DNA from: Ramlibacter sp.
GTDB taxonomy: Bacteria > Pseudomonadota > Gammaproteobacteria > Burkholderiales > Burkholderiaceae_C
Direction: 5' to 3'
DNA length: 51,299 nucleotides
NCBI GenBank assembly: GCA_014376765.1
Contig: JACMQX010000008.1
Coordinates: 1-51,299 of the forward strand
How positions within the stretch are numbered: position 1 is the stretch's first letter; every line of letters starts with the position of its first letter. The translations under genes were made by a program, and so were the position numbers. Positions 43,482-51,299 of the stretch are shown in pieces. The notes beneath the pieces were generated by a model. That model was not told the DNA's origin. It saw nothing but the letters and a program-made list of their open reading frames with translations, and did no database searches.

Positions 43482-44486
43482 ATGCCGCTGTTCCGCCGCA
43501 CGCCCGCCCCCGCGAAACCGCCGCAGCCGGTGGCGAGCATCACGCCCGCAGGCCAGGCCGAGCACATCCTCAAGCGCCTCGAATGGACGGTGATCCGGCG
43601 GCTGGACGGTTTGCTGCAGGGCGACTACCGCACACTCCTGCGCGGCGCGGGCCTGGACCTGGCCGACCTGCGCGAATACCAGCACCACGACGACGTGCGG
43701 CATATCGACTGGAACGTGACGGCCCGGCTCAACACGCCGCATGTGCGCGTGTTCACCGAAGACCGCGAGATAGCTGCCTGGTTTTTGCTGGACCTCAGCC
43801 CCTCGATAGACTTTGGCTCGGGCGACCAGCGCAAGCTCAATGTGTCGGCCGAGTTCGTGGCCGTGCTGGCGCGGCTGCTGACACGCCACGGCAACCGCGT
43901 GGGTGCGCTGCTGTACGGTGGGGGCGTAGACACGATGATCCCCACGCGCAGCGGCAGGCGGCATGTGCTGCACCTGCTCAACTCGATCAAGGCGGCGCCG
44001 GCAGCTGCGGCCGGACGCGAGGCCGGCGTCACCCGGCTGCACGAACTGCTGGATTCAGGCGCCAACACCATCAAGCGCCGCTCCACTGTGTTTGTGGTGT
44101 CGGACTTCATCAGCGAGCCCGGCTGGGAAAAACCGCTCGCGATGCTGGCGCAGCGCCATGAAGTGGTCGCAGTGCGTCTGCTGGACCCGCTGGAGCTGGA
44201 GCTGCCGGACCTCGGCCTGCTCACCATCCGTGATGCCGAGACCGGCGAGCAGGTGCTGGTGGACACGCATGACAAGGGCTTTCGAAAACGCTTTGCCCGC
44301 ATTGCGGCGCAACGCGAGGCTGAGCTGCGCCAGGCCTTTACCCGCGCCGGTGTGGACGCGCTGGAGCTGTCCACCGACGACGACCTGACCGGCGCCATCC
44401 TGCGCTTTACCGACATGCGCAAACGCCGCAGCCGCCTGGCCGCAGGCGGCGCCTTGCCTGCTCACCTGCGGCAAGCTGCCGCCTGA
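43482..44486 (+). CDS. DUF58 protein (MoxR-associated VWA-like)
   Basis: This 334-residue protein has the DUF58 signature HIDWNVTARLNTPHVRVF (74-91) followed by LLDLSPSIDFGSG with a MIDAS-like DxSxS (104-108). The N-terminal membrane helices of many DUF58 proteins are absent, so this is a short, probably soluble form. It likely works with the MoxR ATPase, whose gene ends 2 bp upstream. A trypsin-like protease begins the same operon. Confidence 0.93.
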   Translation: MPLFRRTPAPAKPPQPVASITPAGQAEHILKRLEWTVIRRLDGLLQGDYRTLLRGAGLDLADLREYQHHDDVRHIDWNVTARLNTPHVRVFTEDREIAAWFLLDLSPSIDFGSGDQRKLNVSAEFVAVLARLLTRHGNRVGALLYGGGVDTMIPTRSGRRHVLHLLNSIKAAPAAAAGREAGVTRLHELLDSGANTIKRRSTVFVVSDFISEPGWEKPLAMLAQRHEVVAVRLLDPLELELPDLGLLTIRDAETGEQVLVDTHDKGFRKRFARIAAQREAELRQAFTRAGVDALELSTDDDLTGAILRFTDMRKRRSRLAAGGALPAHLRQAAA

Positions 44487-44515
44487 GCCAGCATCCCATA
44501 CCCGAACCTCACAAC

Positions 44516-45571
44516 ATGACCTTTCTCTGGCCCCAATTCCTCTGGTTGCTGTTGCTGATGCCGCTGCTGGTGCTGCTGTATGCGTGGCTGCTGCGGCGCA
44601 AGAAAAAAATCGCCCTGCGTTACGCCAGCCTGTCCATCGTCAAAGAGGCCATGGGAACGGGGCGCAACGTCCGCCGGCATATTCCTCCCTTCCTCTTTTT
44701 GCTGGCAATGGCCTGCATGCTGGTGGCCGCCGCAAGGCCCTTCGCCGTAGTCATGTTGCCCTCGCAGCAAGAGACCATCATCCTGGCGATGGACGTCTCG
44801 GGCAGCATGCGTGCCACCGACGTCAAGCCGAACAGGCTGGTCGCCTCGCAGAACGCGGCCAAGGCGTTCCTGGCGGAGCTACCGCGGCAGGTCAAGGTCG
44901 GCATCGTGGCCTTTGCCGGCTCTGCCTCCGTGGTGCAGGCGGCCACCACCAGCCGCGAGGACCTGGTCGCCGCCATCGACCGCTTCCAGATGCAGCGCGC
45001 CACAGCCATCGGCAGCGCCATCGTCGTGTCACTGGCCGAGCTGTTCCCGGACGCCGGCATTGACCTGGCCGACATGGGGACGGGTCGCAACCGGCAGATG
45101 GGCGCGTCGCTGGACAAACCGTCTGCGGGCAAGGACGGCAAGGACAAGAAAGATTTCGTGCCGGTCGCACCGGGCTCGTACGGCTCGGGTGCCATCATTT
45201 TGCTGACCGACGGGCAACGCACCACCGGTGTGGACACGATGGAAGCGGCCAAGCTCGCTGCCGACCGCGGCGTGCGCATCTACACGGTGGGCATCGGCAC
45301 TGTAGACGGCGAGACGATCGGGTTTGAAGGCTGGTCCATGCGCGTGCGGCTGGATGAAGAAACCTTGAAGAGCGTGGCCACCAAGACCAATGGCGAATAC
45401 TTCTACGCAGGCAACGCGGCGGACCTGCAAAAGGTCTACGAAAAACTCAGCTCGCGCTTGACGGTGGAGAAAAAGGAAACCGAAATCTCCGGCCTGCTGG
45501 CGCTTGCCGCAGCAGCCCTGTCGCTGATTTCTGCAGCGCTGTCGCTGCTGTGGTTCAACCGCATCCTGTAG
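44516..45571 (+). CDS. BatA-like membrane VWA protein
   Basis: The 351-residue protein has two N-terminal helices (LWLLLLMPLLVLLYAWLL and FLFLLAMACMLVAA), a von Willebrand A domain and a C-terminal helix (about 327-350). The MIDAS motif is DVSGS (93-97), with Thr163 and Asp232 (LLTDGQRTTG) as the remaining metal ligands. This matches BatA/BatB-type VWA proteins encoded with MoxR. A Lys/Asp/Gly-rich insert (about 185-222) lies inside the VWA fold. It ends the protease-MoxR-DUF58-VWA operon and is convergent with lolD. Confidence 0.93.
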   Translation: MTFLWPQFLWLLLLMPLLVLLYAWLLRRKKKIALRYASLSIVKEAMGTGRNVRRHIPPFLFLLAMACMLVAAARPFAVVMLPSQQETIILAMDVSGSMRATDVKPNRLVASQNAAKAFLAELPRQVKVGIVAFAGSASVVQAATTSREDLVAAIDRFQMQRATAIGSAIVVSLAELFPDAGIDLADMGTGRNRQMGASLDKPSAGKDGKDKKDFVPVAPGSYGSGAIILLTDGQRTTGVDTMEAAKLAADRGVRIYTVGIGTVDGETIGFEGWSMRVRLDEETLKSVATKTNGEYFYAGNAADLQKVYEKLSSRLTVEKKETEISGLLALAAAALSLISAALSLLWFNRIL

Positions 45572-45588
45572 CGGGCGCGGTTGCGATT

Positions 45589-46290
45589 TCACTGCTCCTG
45601 CAGCACCCCTGACACCAGCCGCACCTGCCTGGCGCAACGCGCGGCCAGCGCATCGTCATGCGTGACCATCACAAACGCGGTGCCATGGTCGCGCGCCAGT
45701 TGCAGCATCAGGTCGAACACGCCGTTGGCGGTGGAGCGGTCCAGGTTGCCGGTGGGCTCGTCCGCCAGCACGCAAGCGGGCCGAGTGACTAATGCACGTG
45801 CAATCGCCACGCGCTGGCGCTCACCGCCTGACAGCTCGGCCGGGCGGTGATGCAAGCGGTCCTGGAGTCCCACAGCGCTGAGGATGCCCTGCGCCACCTT
45901 CGCCGCAGCAGGCCGCGCCTCACGCCGGATCCATAGCGGCATGGCCACGTTGTCTTCGGCGCTGAACTCGGGCAGCAGGTGATGGAACTGGTAGACGAAG
46001 CCCAGGTGCTGATTTCGCATCACGCCCTGCGCGGCCGCGTCGAGCTGGGACAGGTCTTGCCCTTGCAATTGCACTGCGCCACTCGTGGGCGCGTCCAGCC
46101 CGCCGAGCAGGTGCAGCAGCGTGCTCTTGCCTGAACCCGAGGCACCGACGATCGCCAGTGTTTCACCCGCACGAACCTGCAGGTTGACGCCTTGCAACAC
46201 GGTGACATCCAGGCGGCCTTCAGTGAAGCGCTTGGTCAGACCCTGGCACTCAAGTACCACCGCGCCAGGCTTTTGAATGGAATCACTCAT
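45589..46290 (-). CDS. lolD: Lipoprotein-releasing ABC ATPase LolD
   Basis: This 233-residue ABC ATPase has Walker A GASGSGKS (49-56), the Q-loop in [13 protein letters not shown], signature LSGGERQR (153-160) and [12 protein letters not shown] (Walker B region). The [10 protein letters not shown]-type Q-loop is characteristic of LolD. It powers release of lipoproteins from the inner membrane to LolA. Its start lies within the end of the lolC/E gene (8-bp overlap 46283-46290), so the two are translationally coupled. Confidence 0.95.
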   Translation of the reverse strand: MSDSIQKPGAVVLECQGLTKRFTEGRLDVTVLQGVNLQVRAGETLAIVGASGSGKSTLLHLLGGLDAPTSGAVQLQGQDLSQLDAAAQGVMRNQHLGFVYQFHHLLPEFSAEDNVAMPLWIRREARPAAAKVAQGILSAVGLQDRLHHRPAELSGGERQRVAIARALVTRPACVLADEPTGNLDRSTANGVFDLMLQLARDHGTAFVMVTHDDALAARCARQVRLVSGVLQEQ

Positions 46291-47539
46291 ACCGCAGTGC
46301 CTCCGCCGGGTTCACGCGGCTGGCGCGCCAGCTCGGGTAAATGGTCGCCAGGAACGCCAGCACCAGCGAGATGATGGCGATCGGCATGATGTCGCTGCTT
46401 TGCGGGTCGCTCGGCATGCGGCTGATGAGGTAGATGTCGCGCGGCAAAAAGCTGGCGTTGAGCGCGTTCTCCAGCGCCGGCACGATCACGTCGATATTCA
46501 GCGCCACCAGCAGCCCCAGCGTCAGCCCCGCCACGGTGCCTATGACGCCAACCATCGCGCCCTGCACGATGAAGATGTACATGATGCTCTTGGGGCTGGC
46601 GCCCAGCGTGCGCAGGATGGCGATGTCGGCGCGCTTGTCGGTCACCGTCATCACCAGCGTGCTGACCAGGTTGAACGCGGCCACCGCAACAATCAGCGTG
46701 AGGATGATGAACATCATGCGTTTTTCCAGTTGCACGGCCGCAAACCAGGTGCGGTTCTGGCGCGTCCAGTCGCGGATCAGCACCTCACCGGTCAGCGAGC
46801 TGCCCAGCTTGGCCGCCACCTGGCGCGCCTGGTTCAGGTCCTTGAGCTTGAGCCGCACACCTGTCGGGCCTTCCAGCCGGAAGATGCGGGCTGCATCGTC
46901 CTGGTGGATCAGCACCAGCGCCGAGTCGTATTCAAAATGCCCGGAGTCGAAGGTGCCGACCACCGTCATCTGCTTGAGGCGGGGCACGACGCCGGCCGGC
47001 GTGACCTGGCCGCTGGGCGCAATCAGCGTCACCAGGTCGCCCACGCGCGCGCCCAGGCTACGCGCCAGTTCGCCGCCCAGCACGATGCCGAAGTTGCCGG
47101 GGATGAGCTGGGTCAGCGCAGTGTTCTTGAGCTCTACCGCCAGATCGGTCACCTCGCCTTCATGCGCCGGGTCAATGCCGCGCACGATGGTGCCCTTCAT
47201 GTCCTCACCACGCGCCAGCAGGGCTTGCGCGGCAATGAACGGTGCCGCGCCGATGACTTCCGGGTTCTTGCGTGCCTCGGCCATGGTGCGGGCCGCATCA
47301 GGCAGCGCCGCGCCGTTGGGCGCAAAGATCTCGATGTGTGAAACCACGCTCAGCATGCGGTCGCGCACTTCCTTCTGGAAACCGTTCATCACGCTCAGCA
47401 CAATGATCAGTGCGGCCACGCCCAAGGCAATGCCCAGCATGGACACGCCGGAGATGAAGGAAATAAAGCCGTTGCGCCTGGTGGATCGCCCCGCGCGCGT
47501 GTAGCGCCAGCCCAGGATCAGTTCGTAAGGTAGTTGCAT
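46283..47539 (-). CDS. lolC: Lipoprotein-releasing ABC permease LolC/LolE (single-gene type)
   Basis: From the ATG at 47539 the product is 418 residues with four membrane helices (one N-terminal, three in the C-terminal FtsX/MacB domain) and a large periplasmic domain. [20 protein letters not shown] opens it, and [18 protein letters not shown] closes it, which are LolC/E family ends. Only one such gene is present next to lolD, so it may act as a homodimer (LolF-type). The start 12 codons upstream was rejected. It is divergent from the RpfE-like gene with only 34 bp between starts. Confidence 0.92.
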   Translation of the reverse strand: MQLPYELILGWRYTRAGRSTRRNGFISFISGVSMLGIALGVAALIIVLSVMNGFQKEVRDRMLSVVSHIEIFAPNGAALPDAARTMAEARKNPEVIGAAPFIAAQALLARGEDMKGTIVRGIDPAHEGEVTDLAVELKNTALTQLIPGNFGIVLGGELARSLGARVGDLVTLIAPSGQVTPAGVVPRLKQMTVVGTFDSGHFEYDSALVLIHQDDAARIFRLEGPTGVRLKLKDLNQARQVAAKLGSSLTGEVLIRDWTRQNRTWFAAVQLEKRMMFIILTLIVAVAAFNLVSTLVMTVTDKRADIAILRTLGASPKSIMYIFIVQGAMVGVIGTVAGLTLGLLVALNIDVIVPALENALNASFLPRDIYLISRMPSDPQSSDIMPIAIISLVLAFLATIYPSWRASRVNPAEALRYE

Positions 47540-47573
47540 CGGGGGTGATTGTGGCATCCGGGACAATAGCACC

Positions 47574-48512
47574 ATGTCAGAAACAGTTCATTGCGTCATC
47601 GCCGCTGCGCCCTCCGGGGCCGGGCCTGCGGCAGTCAGTGTCTCGCTGCCCAACCTGCAGTCGCTGCTTGCACAACTCACAGAGGGTGATCGTCTGGTGA
47701 TGAATGAAGGCAGTCCCGCCATGCCCTGGGAAATGCGCATGGCCAGTTTGACCGGCCTTCCCGGTGATGCGGGCCACGTCCCCTGGGCCGCGCATGAGAG
47801 CGGCATGCTGGGCACGCCCTGCGCGTGGATCACACTGTGCCACTGGGAAGTAGGCACTGACCACGTGCTGCTCGCCTCCCCCGGCGCCCTGGCGGTCGAT
47901 GATGACACCTCGACAGCGCTTCATGCTTCGATGGCTCCTTATTTTGAGGAAGACGGCATCACCCTCGAGCCTCACCCTGCCCGGCCTGGCCTTTGGCTGG
48001 CTACGGGTGAGCTGTTTCGCCACCTGCCCTGCACCTCGCTGGACCGCGTCATCGGCAGGCGGCTCACGCGCAGTTTCTTTGAGGCCAAAGATGAGGCCTC
48101 GCGCACCCTGCGCCGCCTGCAAAATGAAATGCAGATGCTGCTCTACACCCACCCCGCCAACGACCGGCGCGCCGATGAAGGCCTGCCCCCGGTGAACTCG
48201 TTCTGGGTCACGGGTGCGGGCGTGCTTGATGAACCCGCTGCGACCCTTCAAGGCACCCTGATGCTGGAGCATCGCCTGCAGGAACCCGCTTTGCGCCAGG
48301 ACGCCGCCGCCCACGCCCAGGCCTGGCGCGACATTGACGCCAGCACCTGCGCCGACCTGCTGGCGCGCCTGAAAGCAGGCCAGCCAATCCACCTCAGCCT
48401 GTGCGGCAACCTTGCGGCGCAGGACTACGTCACACAGGCCCGCAGCCCATGGGGCCGCGCGGCACAACTTTTCAAGAGCAGGCCTGACCTGCGCTTCATG
48501 GACAGCTTATGA
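47574..48512 (+). CDS. RpfE-like (COG4255) protein upstream of recJ
   Basis: This 312-residue protein has no strongly conserved catalytic motif that I can name. It resembles, in outline and in position next to recJ, the RpfE/COG4255 family known from Xanthomonas, which some databases label phosphoglycerate-mutase-like. The middle has charged helical stretches (GRRLTRSFFEAKDEASRTLR). Its stop overlaps the recJ start (ATGA), so it is cotranslated with the exonuclease. The function is unknown. Confidence 0.65.
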   Translation: MSETVHCVIAAAPSGAGPAAVSVSLPNLQSLLAQLTEGDRLVMNEGSPAMPWEMRMASLTGLPGDAGHVPWAAHESGMLGTPCAWITLCHWEVGTDHVLLASPGALAVDDDTSTALHASMAPYFEEDGITLEPHPARPGLWLATGELFRHLPCTSLDRVIGRRLTRSFFEAKDEASRTLRRLQNEMQMLLYTHPANDRRADEGLPPVNSFWVTGAGVLDEPAATLQGTLMLEHRLQEPALRQDAAAHAQAWRDIDASTCADLLARLKAGQPIHLSLCGNLAAQDYVTQARSPWGRAAQLFKSRPDLRFMDSL

Positions 48513-50230
48513 AAATCAACACACGCGACGTGCCGCCACGCGCCGTCTGGGCGCTTGAGCAGGCGGGCGTGCACCCGCTGCTCGCGCGCCTTTATGCCTC
48601 ACGCGGCGTGAGCGCCAAGGACGAACTGGACGACGGCCTGAACCGCCTCCTTCCACCCTCGGGCATGAAAGGCACACAGGAGGCTGCCGTGCTCCTGGCC
48701 GACGCGATTGCTGCCGGCAAGAAGCTGTGCATCGTCGCCGACTACGACTGCGACGGCGCTACCGCCTGCGCCGTCGGCATGCGCGGCCTGCGGCTGCTGG
48801 GCGGCAGTCATGTGAGCTACATCGTGCCCGACCGCGTAGTGGACGGCTACGGCCTCACCGCGCCGATTGCGCAGCGTGTGAAAGACAGCGGCGCAGACGT
48901 ACTGATCACCGTCGACAACGGCATCGCCAGCGTGGAGGGCGTCGCCATGGCCAATGCGCTGGGGCTGCAGGTGCTGGTGACTGACCACCACTTGCCGGGC
49001 AGCGAGTTGCCCGCGGCCGAGGTGATCGTCAACCCCAACCAGCCCGGCTGCACCTTTGCCAGCAAGAGCATGGCCGGCGTGGGTGTGATGTTTTATGTGC
49101 TGCTGGCAGTGCGGGCGGAAATGCGGGCGCGTGGTGTTTTCACGCCGGACAATCAACCCAAGCTGGATGCACTGCTGCCTTTGGTCGCGCTCGGTACCGT
49201 TGCCGATGTTGTCAAGCTCGATGCCAACAACCGCCGCCTCGTCGCCCAGGGTCTGCGCCGCATTCGCGCCGGCACCTTGCCCGCAGGTCTCGCGGCGCTT
49301 TTCACCGCAGCAGGCCGTGAATCCCGCGTCGCCACCACCTTCGATTTCGGCTTTGCGCTAGGCCCGCGCATCAACGCAGCGGGGCGCCTGTCTGACATGA
49401 CGCTGGGCATCGAATGCCTGCTGACCGACGACAGGGCGCGGGGCGACGAGCTAGCCCGCACGCTGGACGGCATCAACCGCGAGCGGCGCGAGATTGAAGG
49501 CGACATGCGTGAACAGGCGATGCTGATCGCCGAGTCCCTGTTCGACGAAGGTGCGGATGGCGAATTCGGCGCACCGGCAGCGATCTGCGTGTTCGACCCC
49601 GACTTTCACGAAGGCGTGGTGGGCATCGTGGCCTCGCGCATCAAGGACAAGCTGCACCGCCCCACCTTCGTGTTTGCTGCCAGCCAGGCGCCGGGCAAGG
49701 AGCACGAGCTCAAGGGCTCCGGCCGCTCCATTCCCGGCTTTCATTTGCGTGACGCGCTGGACCTCGTCGCCAAGCGCCACCCCGGCGTGCTGCTGCGCTT
49801 TGGCGGCCACGCCATGGCCGCAGGCTGCACCATTGACGCTGACCAGCTGGACGTGTTTGAAGAGGCGCTGGGTCTGGTCGCCCAGGAGTGGCTGGACGCC
49901 GCCACCCTCACCCGCCGCCTGGACACCGACGGCCCGCTGGCGCTCGAATACCGGCGCATTGACCTGGTGGACACGCTGCACAGGGAAGTGTGGGGCCAGG
50001 GGTTTGCTGCACCGGTGTTCAGTGAAGAGGTGGAGGTGGTGTCGCAGCGCCTGGTCGGCGAGAAGCACCTGGCCCTGAAGCTCAAGCACCAGGGCGAGCC
50101 GGTGGACGGCATCTGGTTCGGCCGTACCGAGCCCCTGCCCAAGCGAGTGGTGCTGGCCTTCCGGCTCGATGCTGATGAATGGCAAGGGGTGCGGCGGGTG
50201 CGCTTTCTTGTTGAGGGTGCGGAGGTTTGA
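48509..50230 (+). CDS. recJ: Single-stranded-DNA exonuclease RecJ
   Basis: This 573-residue protein is the usual RecJ length. The DHH domain shows ADYDCDGATA (Asp78, Asp80, Asp82), VDNGIASVEG (Asp136) and VTDHHLPG (159-161). The DHHA1 domain shows GSGRSIPGFHLRDAL and FGGHAMAAGCTI. It degrades single-stranded DNA 5'-3' in recombination and mismatch repair. It overlaps the preceding RpfE-like gene by four bases. No terminator is obvious in the 157-bp gap that follows. Confidence 0.96.
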   Translation: MKINTRDVPPRAVWALEQAGVHPLLARLYASRGVSAKDELDDGLNRLLPPSGMKGTQEAAVLLADAIAAGKKLCIVADYDCDGATACAVGMRGLRLLGGSHVSYIVPDRVVDGYGLTAPIAQRVKDSGADVLITVDNGIASVEGVAMANALGLQVLVTDHHLPGSELPAAEVIVNPNQPGCTFASKSMAGVGVMFYVLLAVRAEMRARGVFTPDNQPKLDALLPLVALGTVADVVKLDANNRRLVAQGLRRIRAGTLPAGLAALFTAAGRESRVATTFDFGFALGPRINAAGRLSDMTLGIECLLTDDRARGDELARTLDGINRERREIEGDMREQAMLIAESLFDEGADGEFGAPAAICVFDPDFHEGVVGIVASRIKDKLHRPTFVFAASQAPGKEHELKGSGRSIPGFHLRDALDLVAKRHPGVLLRFGGHAMAAGCTIDADQLDVFEEALGLVAQEWLDAATLTRRLDTDGPLALEYRRIDLVDTLHREVWGQGFAAPVFSEEVEVVSQRLVGEKHLALKLKHQGEPVDGIWFGRTEPLPKRVVLAFRLDADEWQGVRRVRFLVEGAEV

Positions 50231-50387
50231 GGCGCCCAGTTTGCAGCGGGTGATGAAGCTTTCAAGCACGGAGGTCTGGCACGGTACCGGTCTTCCTGCA
50301 CCGCCAGCGGCAGCACCCCATCTGCAGGCTACAAAATTACGCAGGCGCTGCTGTTGATAAGACGGCAAACGCTCATAAGCACCAGCC

Positions 50388-51296
50388 TTACTGAAACTGC
50401 CAGAACAACCCCACATTCGCCCCCGTCCGCACATAAAACGGATTGCGGTACCGCTCAACGCGCGCCTCCACGCCCCACAGCGGTCCGATCCAGTGGCGGA
50501 CTTTCACGCTGGCTTCATTGCTGCGGAAATTGATCAGCGAAGCCGCACTGGTAATGGTCTGGTAGCCCTCGCTACCCCAGGCAAGGCGCCCGGTGACCTG
50601 CGTTTGCTTTTCGCTGCCCCAGGTAGCTGCCACAAACTGCTGGTGCGTCCTGATGTTGCCCGGGCTGCTGTCATTGAAACGGATTTCGCCCTGAACCACG
50701 AGCGGCTGCTGGTCAAAATAATAGGTCGCGCCAACGCTCTTGCTCACATCGGTATGTCCGTCAGGCGCGCGGTAATAGCCGGCACCCAGGGTGCCGATGA
50801 GATTGCGCCCCGGCAGGAATTTGCGGTTGATGAAGCTGTCGATGCGGTAGCGCGGCAAGTAGAAAGCACCGTCGCCTGCGCCCAGGGACAGCGAGCCAAA
50901 CCAGTCGTTGTCAAAGGTGATGGTGTCGCCAATCGCTACGAACTGGCCGGTCTCGCGGAATCGGCGCATCGTCGCAAATTCCGCCTGCCAGCGGTGGGCA
51001 CCAGTCTCATACGAGCCCCGTACCCCCGCCTCACGCCAATCGCCAAAACCCCCGGTCAGGTGATGGGCACTTGTGTAGGCGTCAAGTGAGGCGCGCGTTG
51101 GCAAGCTCACCGGCTGCGTGACCGGCTGGGCCGGTGGTTGCCGCGGCGTTGACAGCGTGCGCAGCTCGTTGGTCCCCGCCTGCGCAAGTTGCACAGCGTC
51201 GTCGGGCGTAAAAAGAGGCTCGCCTGCCTGCTGTGCGTGCGAGAACACAGGCAGGGCCAATACCGGCAGGAAGGCGATCAGGAATTTTGATTTCAT
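50388..51296 (-). CDS. YaiO-family outer-membrane beta-barrel protein
   Basis: This 302-residue protein has a signal peptide (FLIAFLPVLALPVFSHAQ), a short proline/glutamine-rich linker (STPRQPPAQPVTQPV) and then alternating beta-strand sequence typical of a YaiO-type barrel. The segments are GGFGDWREAGVRGSYETGAH, TFDNDWFGSLSLGAGDG and GTLGAGYYRAPDGHTDVSKS. It ends FWQFQ. YaiO-like proteins are associated with surface polysaccharide or glycosyltransferase systems, but such partners are not visible in the window. The start is 3 bp from the right edge, so upstream context is missing. Confidence 0.82.
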   Translation of the reverse strand: MKSKFLIAFLPVLALPVFSHAQQAGEPLFTPDDAVQLAQAGTNELRTLSTPRQPPAQPVTQPVSLPTRASLDAYTSAHHLTGGFGDWREAGVRGSYETGAHRWQAEFATMRRFRETGQFVAIGDTITFDNDWFGSLSLGAGDGAFYLPRYRIDSFINRKFLPGRNLIGTLGAGYYRAPDGHTDVSKSVGATYYFDQQPLVVQGEIRFNDSSPGNIRTHQQFVAATWGSEKQTQVTGRLAWGSEGYQTITSAASLINFRSNEASVKVRHWIGPLWGVEARVERYRNPFYVRTGANVGLFWQFQ

Positions 51297-51299
51297 AGA

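Overview
The window is about 51 kb of GC-rich, densely packed bacterial chromosome. Gene content and synteny point to a betaproteobacterium of the order Burkholderiales, most likely Comamonadaceae (Polaromonas/Rhodoferax-like); this placement is inference. The main grounds are a Bug-type solute receptor, a tripartite tricarboxylate (Tct) transporter, pimeloyl-CoA-type acyl-CoA dehydrogenases, DUF3422 and DUF1653 proteins, and the C-minus (no-cysteine) form of ribosomal protein L33. No rRNA, tRNA, CRISPR array, insertion sequence or prophage was recognised. The content is mostly housekeeping, with a few accessory islands.

Layout. 1-5.6 kb, minus strand: the 5' end of a LivH-type permease, then a Crp/Fnr regulator-ftsK-lolA-rarA run ending in a clear terminator. 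5.8-7.3 kb, plus: trxB, then rpmB-rpmG behind a structured leader. 7.4-11 kb: fatty-acid desaturase, rsmB-type methyltransferase, a DUF1653 protein, purN and a YceH-family protein. 11.7-15.4 kb: two acyl-CoA dehydrogenase subunits and a lipoprotein alpha/beta hydrolase that overlap or nearly touch. 15.5-20.7 kb: an HNH protein, then ribF-ileS-lspA. 20.7-31.4 kb: mixed single genes (stand-alone receiver domain, Nudix, quinone oxidoreductase, FkbM methyltransferase, DMT exporter, degenerate SDR, SH3/M48 pair, beta-lactamase-fold hydrolase, gamma-glutamyltransferase, XRE regulator). 31.5-37 kb, minus: Bug receptor, DUF3422, an orphan type III secretion chaperone of the CesT family with a small downstream gene, and tctBA. 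37-41.4 kb: a GspE/PilB-type ATPase overlapped by a spermidine-synthase-fold protein, an MscS channel and TatD. 41.5-45.6 kb, plus: an envelope cluster of anchored trypsin-like protease, MoxR ATPase, DUF58 and VWA membrane protein. 45.6-51.3 kb: lolD-lolC/E, an RpfE-like protein overlapping recJ, and a YaiO-type outer-membrane barrel.

How genes work together. LolA and the LolC/E-LolD exporter serve lipoprotein transport to the outer membrane, and LspA matures the same lipoproteins. RarA, FtsK and RecJ serve replication-fork repair and chromosome segregation. RibF supplies FAD for TrxB and the two dehydrogenases. The protease-MoxR-DUF58-VWA run looks like a dedicated envelope or metal-insertion assembly machine.

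Non-coding structure is notable. A repeat family of about 75-80 bp with several hairpins occurs three times (25046-25123, 31420-31493, 33814-33895). A separate 91-bp element with 28-bp imperfect inverted ends lies at 15408-15498. Structured leaders precede rpmB, ileS and tctB; in tctB the ribosome binding site is inside the hairpin. The most novel-looking unit is the CesT-type chaperone with a 74-residue Ser/Ala/Pro-rich partner, preceded by two dyads and with no secretion apparatus in view.
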